Positions 62,050-64,000 of a stretch of 64,000 nucleotides of DNA are shown piece after piece; position 1 is the first letter of the stretch, and each line of letters starts with the position of its first letter. Origin of the DNA: JAWKIW01 sp046331175 (GTDB lineage: Bacteria > Actinomycetota > Acidimicrobiia > Acidimicrobiales > Acidimicrobilacustridaceae); NCBI GenBank assembly GCA_046331175.1, contig JAXLRI010000003.1, positions 372,001 through 436,000 of the forward strand. The letters run 5' to 3'. The notes beneath the pieces are model-generated. The model was not told the origin of the DNA. It saw only the letters and a list, made by a program, of their open reading frames with translations, and made no database searches. The translations under genes and the position numbers were made by a program.

Positions 62050-62939
62050 CCACGCCCGCGCCCGAGGCCCCCGTCGACCTGGCGGTCGCCAACGACCGCG
62101 CCGCCGTCCTCATCGAGGCGCTGCCCTACATCCGCGCCTTCGCCGGGGCCACGGTGGTGGTCAAGTACGGCGGCCACGCCATGGTCGACCCGCACCTGGC
62201 CGCCCGCTTCGCCGAGGACATCGTCCTGCTGCACACGGTCGGCATCCACCCCGTCGTCGTGCACGGCGGTGGTCCCCAGATCGACGACCTGATGGGCCGC
62301 CTCGGCATGGTCCCCGAGTTCCGCGACGGCCGCCGGGTCACCGACGCCGAGACCCTCGACGTCGCCCGCATGGTGCTCGTGGGCAAGGTCAACCGCGAGA
62401 TCGTGTCGGCCATCAACGTGCTGGCGCCGGTCGCCGTCGGCGTGTCGGGCGAGGATGCCGGGCTCATCCGGGCCGAGATGCGCGACCCGAGCCTCGGCTT
62501 CGTCGGCGACGTCGAGGCGGTGAACCCCGCCATCCTCGAGCGGCTCGTGGCCGAGCACCTGATCCCGGTGGTCTCCACCATCGGGGCCGACGAGTCGGGC
62601 CAGGCCTACAACATCAACGCCGACACGGTGGCCGCCTCGATCGCGTCGGCCCTCGGTGCCGAGAAGGTCGTGTACCTCACCGACATCGCCGGCCTCCTGC
62701 GCGACCTCGACGACCCCACGAGCCTCATCTCCCACGCCACCCCGGCCGAGCTGCACCAGCTGATCGCCGACGGCGTGCTCACCGGCGGGATGATCCCCAA
62801 GATCGAGGCCTGCCTCGCCGCCGTCGAGGGGGGCGTCCGCTCCGCCCATCTGCTCGACGGCCGCCTCCCGCACGTGCTGCTGCTCGAGCTGTTCACCGAC
62901 GCCGGCGTCGGCACGATGATCGCGGAGGGCGCACCATGA
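62046..62939 (+). CDS. argB: Acetylglutamate kinase
   Basis: Amino-acid-kinase-fold enzyme, 297 residues. VVVKYGGHAM and VHGGGPQIDDLMGRLGM form the ATP and substrate site; VTDAETLDVARMVLVGKVNREIV, AYNINADTVAASIASALGAEKVVYLTDI and GGMIPKIEAC are typical. The N-terminal extension (about 25 residues) is compatible with the arginine-sensitive, hexameric form. Overlaps argJ and argD by 4 nt each. Confidence 0.95.
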   Translation: MTTPAPEAPVDLAVANDRAAVLIEALPYIRAFAGATVVVKYGGHAMVDPHLAARFAEDIVLLHTVGIHPVVVHGGGPQIDDLMGRLGMVPEFRDGRRVTDAETLDVARMVLVGKVNREIVSAINVLAPVAVGVSGEDAGLIRAEMRDPSLGFVGDVEAVNPAILERLVAEHLIPVVSTIGADESGQAYNINADTVAASIASALGAEKVVYLTDIAGLLRDLDDPTSLISHATPAELHQLIADGVLTGGMIPKIEACLAAVEGGVRSAHLLDGRLPHVLLLELFTDAGVGTMIAEGAP

Positions 62940-64000
62940 GCGCCGCCGAGCAGCACGCCGCCGCCATGGGCGCACCGGCCGGCCTCGACCACTGCCCGCT
63001 CATGCCCACCTACGGCGCCCCGTCGGTGCAGCTGGTGCGGGGGAGCGGCACCGAGGTGTGGGACCGCCACGGACGGCGCTACCTCGACTTCCTCTGCGGC
63101 CTGGCGGTCACCAGCCTCGGCCACGCCCACCCCGAGGTCGCCGACGCCCTCGCCCACCAGGCCCGCACGCTGGTCCACGTCTCGAACCTGTTCGCCAACG
63201 ACCTGCAGGGCGAGGTGGCCCTGACGCTCGACCGCCTGCTGGGTGGCGGCGGCCAGGTCTTCTTCGCCAACTCGGGGGCCGAGGCCAACGAGTGCGCCCT
63301 CAAGCTGGCTCGCCGGTGGGCCGGCTACGGGCGGTACGTCGTGGTGAGCGCCTACGGCTCGTTCCACGGGCGCACGCTCGCCACCCTGCACGCCACGGGG
63401 CAGCCGGCCAAGCACGAGGCCTTCCAGCCCCTGCCCGAGGGCTTCCGCCACGTGGCCCTCAACGACCTCGACGCCCTGGCCGCTGCCATCGACCCCTCGG
63501 TCGCCGCCGTCCTGCTCGAGCCCGTCCAGGGCGAGGGCGGCGTGCTGCCCGCCGACCCCGAGTACCTGGCCGGCGTGCGCCAGCTGTGCGACGAGCGCAA
63601 CCTGCTGCTGATCCTCGACGAGGTCCAGACCGGCCTCGGTCGCACCGGGCGGTGGTTCGGCTTCGAGCACGCCGGCATCCGCCCCGACGTCGTCACCATG
63701 GCCAAGGCCCTCGGCAACGGCATGCCGGTCGGCGCCTGCTGGGCCCGGCGCGAGGTCGCGTCGGCCTTCCAGCCCGGCGACCACGGCTCCACCTACGGCG
63801 GCCAGCCCCTGGCCATGGCCGCCGCCCGAGCCACGCTGGCCGTGCTCGAGCGCGAGGACGCGCCCGGCCGGGCCGCCCGGGCCGGGGCCCGGCTGTCGGA
63901 GGCGCTGGCCGCCCTGCCCGGTGTGGCCACCGTGCGGGGCGAGGGCCTGCTGCTGGCCGCCGAGCTCGTCGCCGGCATCGACGCCAAGCAGGTGGGCGCC
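62936..64000 (+). CDS. argD: Acetylornithine aminotransferase, 5' part
   Basis: PLP aminotransferase of class III; 355 residues are in the window and the frame is open at the end. Visible are PTYGAPSVQLVRGSGTEVWD, NLFANDLQGEVALTLDRLLG, FFANSGAEANECALKLARRW, SFHGRTLATLHATGQ, the PLP Asp in LLLILDEVQTGLGRTG, and the Schiff-base Lys257 in MAKALGNGMPVG. ATG at 62936 overlaps argB. About 40 residues are probably missing. Confidence 0.95.
   Translation, partial: MSAAEQHAAAMGAPAGLDHCPLMPTYGAPSVQLVRGSGTEVWDRHGRRYLDFLCGLAVTSLGHAHPEVADALAHQARTLVHVSNLFANDLQGEVALTLDRLLGGGGQVFFANSGAEANECALKLARRWAGYGRYVVVSAYGSFHGRTLATLHATGQPAKHEAFQPLPEGFRHVALNDLDALAAAIDPSVAAVLLEPVQGEGGVLPADPEYLAGVRQLCDERNLLLILDEVQTGLGRTGRWFGFEHAGIRPDVVTMAKALGNGMPVGACWARREVASAFQPGDHGSTYGGQPLAMAAARATLAVLEREDAPGRAARAGARLSEALAALPGVATVRGEGLLLAAELVAGIDAKQVGA

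Overview
This is 64 kb of very GC-rich, gene-dense DNA from an actinobacterial chromosome. The evidence is an actinobacterial-type integration host factor gene (mIHF), CoaBC and PriA of the actinobacterial kind, many GTG starts, and gene order like that around alaS, aroC, pyrR, rpoZ, metK, priA, ribD, infC, pheS and argC in Mycobacterium. A member of the Acidimicrobiia (Iamia/Ilumatobacter-like) is my best guess, but the window alone does not prove it. There are no rRNA or tRNA genes, insertion sequences, phage genes or CRISPR arrays.

Layout. Bases 1-7540: end of an SGNH-type hydrolase, hisS, a class III cyclase, aspS, a reverse-strand membrane protein, rarA and two small membrane proteins. 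7648-20208: alaS, ruvX, mltG, aroE, a DUF4388 protein, a prepilin peptidase, then aroC-aroK-aroB-aroQ, a Xaa-Pro peptidase, efp and nusB. 20255-29618: the pyrimidine operon pyrR-pyrB-pyrC-carA-carB-pyrD-pyrF plus a small exported protein, headed by a PyrR-binding loop and an intrinsic terminator. 29735-35342: mIHF, gmk, rpoZ, coaBC, metK, priA. 35408-36669: a two-gene secreted cassette of lower GC that looks accessory. 36670-41337: two reverse-strand methyltransferases, then def-fmt-rsmB and a MoaB/MogA gene. 41528-46569: a reverse-strand amidotransferase-like protein, then ribD-ribE-ribBA-ribH and a small membrane protein. 46654-50923: VIT-family transporter, hisG, a cold-shock-like protein, an ABC exporter pair and a DUF1844 protein. 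50985-57007: infC-rpmI-rplT, an rRNA methyltransferase gene, pheS-pheT. 57023-59785: pirin, PPOX-fold protein, MarR regulator, EthD-domain protein. 59818-64000: argC-argJ-argB-argD (argD runs off the end) behind an ArgR-box promoter.

The genes are almost all housekeeping: shikimate, pyrimidine, riboflavin, arginine and SAM synthesis, plus translation. The unusual content is in the junctions. At six places a mini-ORF of 10-38 codons fills the gap between two operon genes, its start overlapping the upstream stop and its stop overlapping the downstream start. At aroB-aroQ and carA-carB the mini-ORF clearly arose by tandem duplication of the translation-initiation region. Other local duplications are a copied rsmB 3' end, a 9-bp repeat array forming a leader ORF before ribD, a ~70-bp tandem repeat at 41351, and a GATC-containing array before pirin. 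About a dozen genes have a TANNNT -10 element ending only 6-10 nt before the start codon and no Shine-Dalgarno, which points to leaderless transcripts. infC appears to start at an AUA codon behind a hairpin-rich leader.
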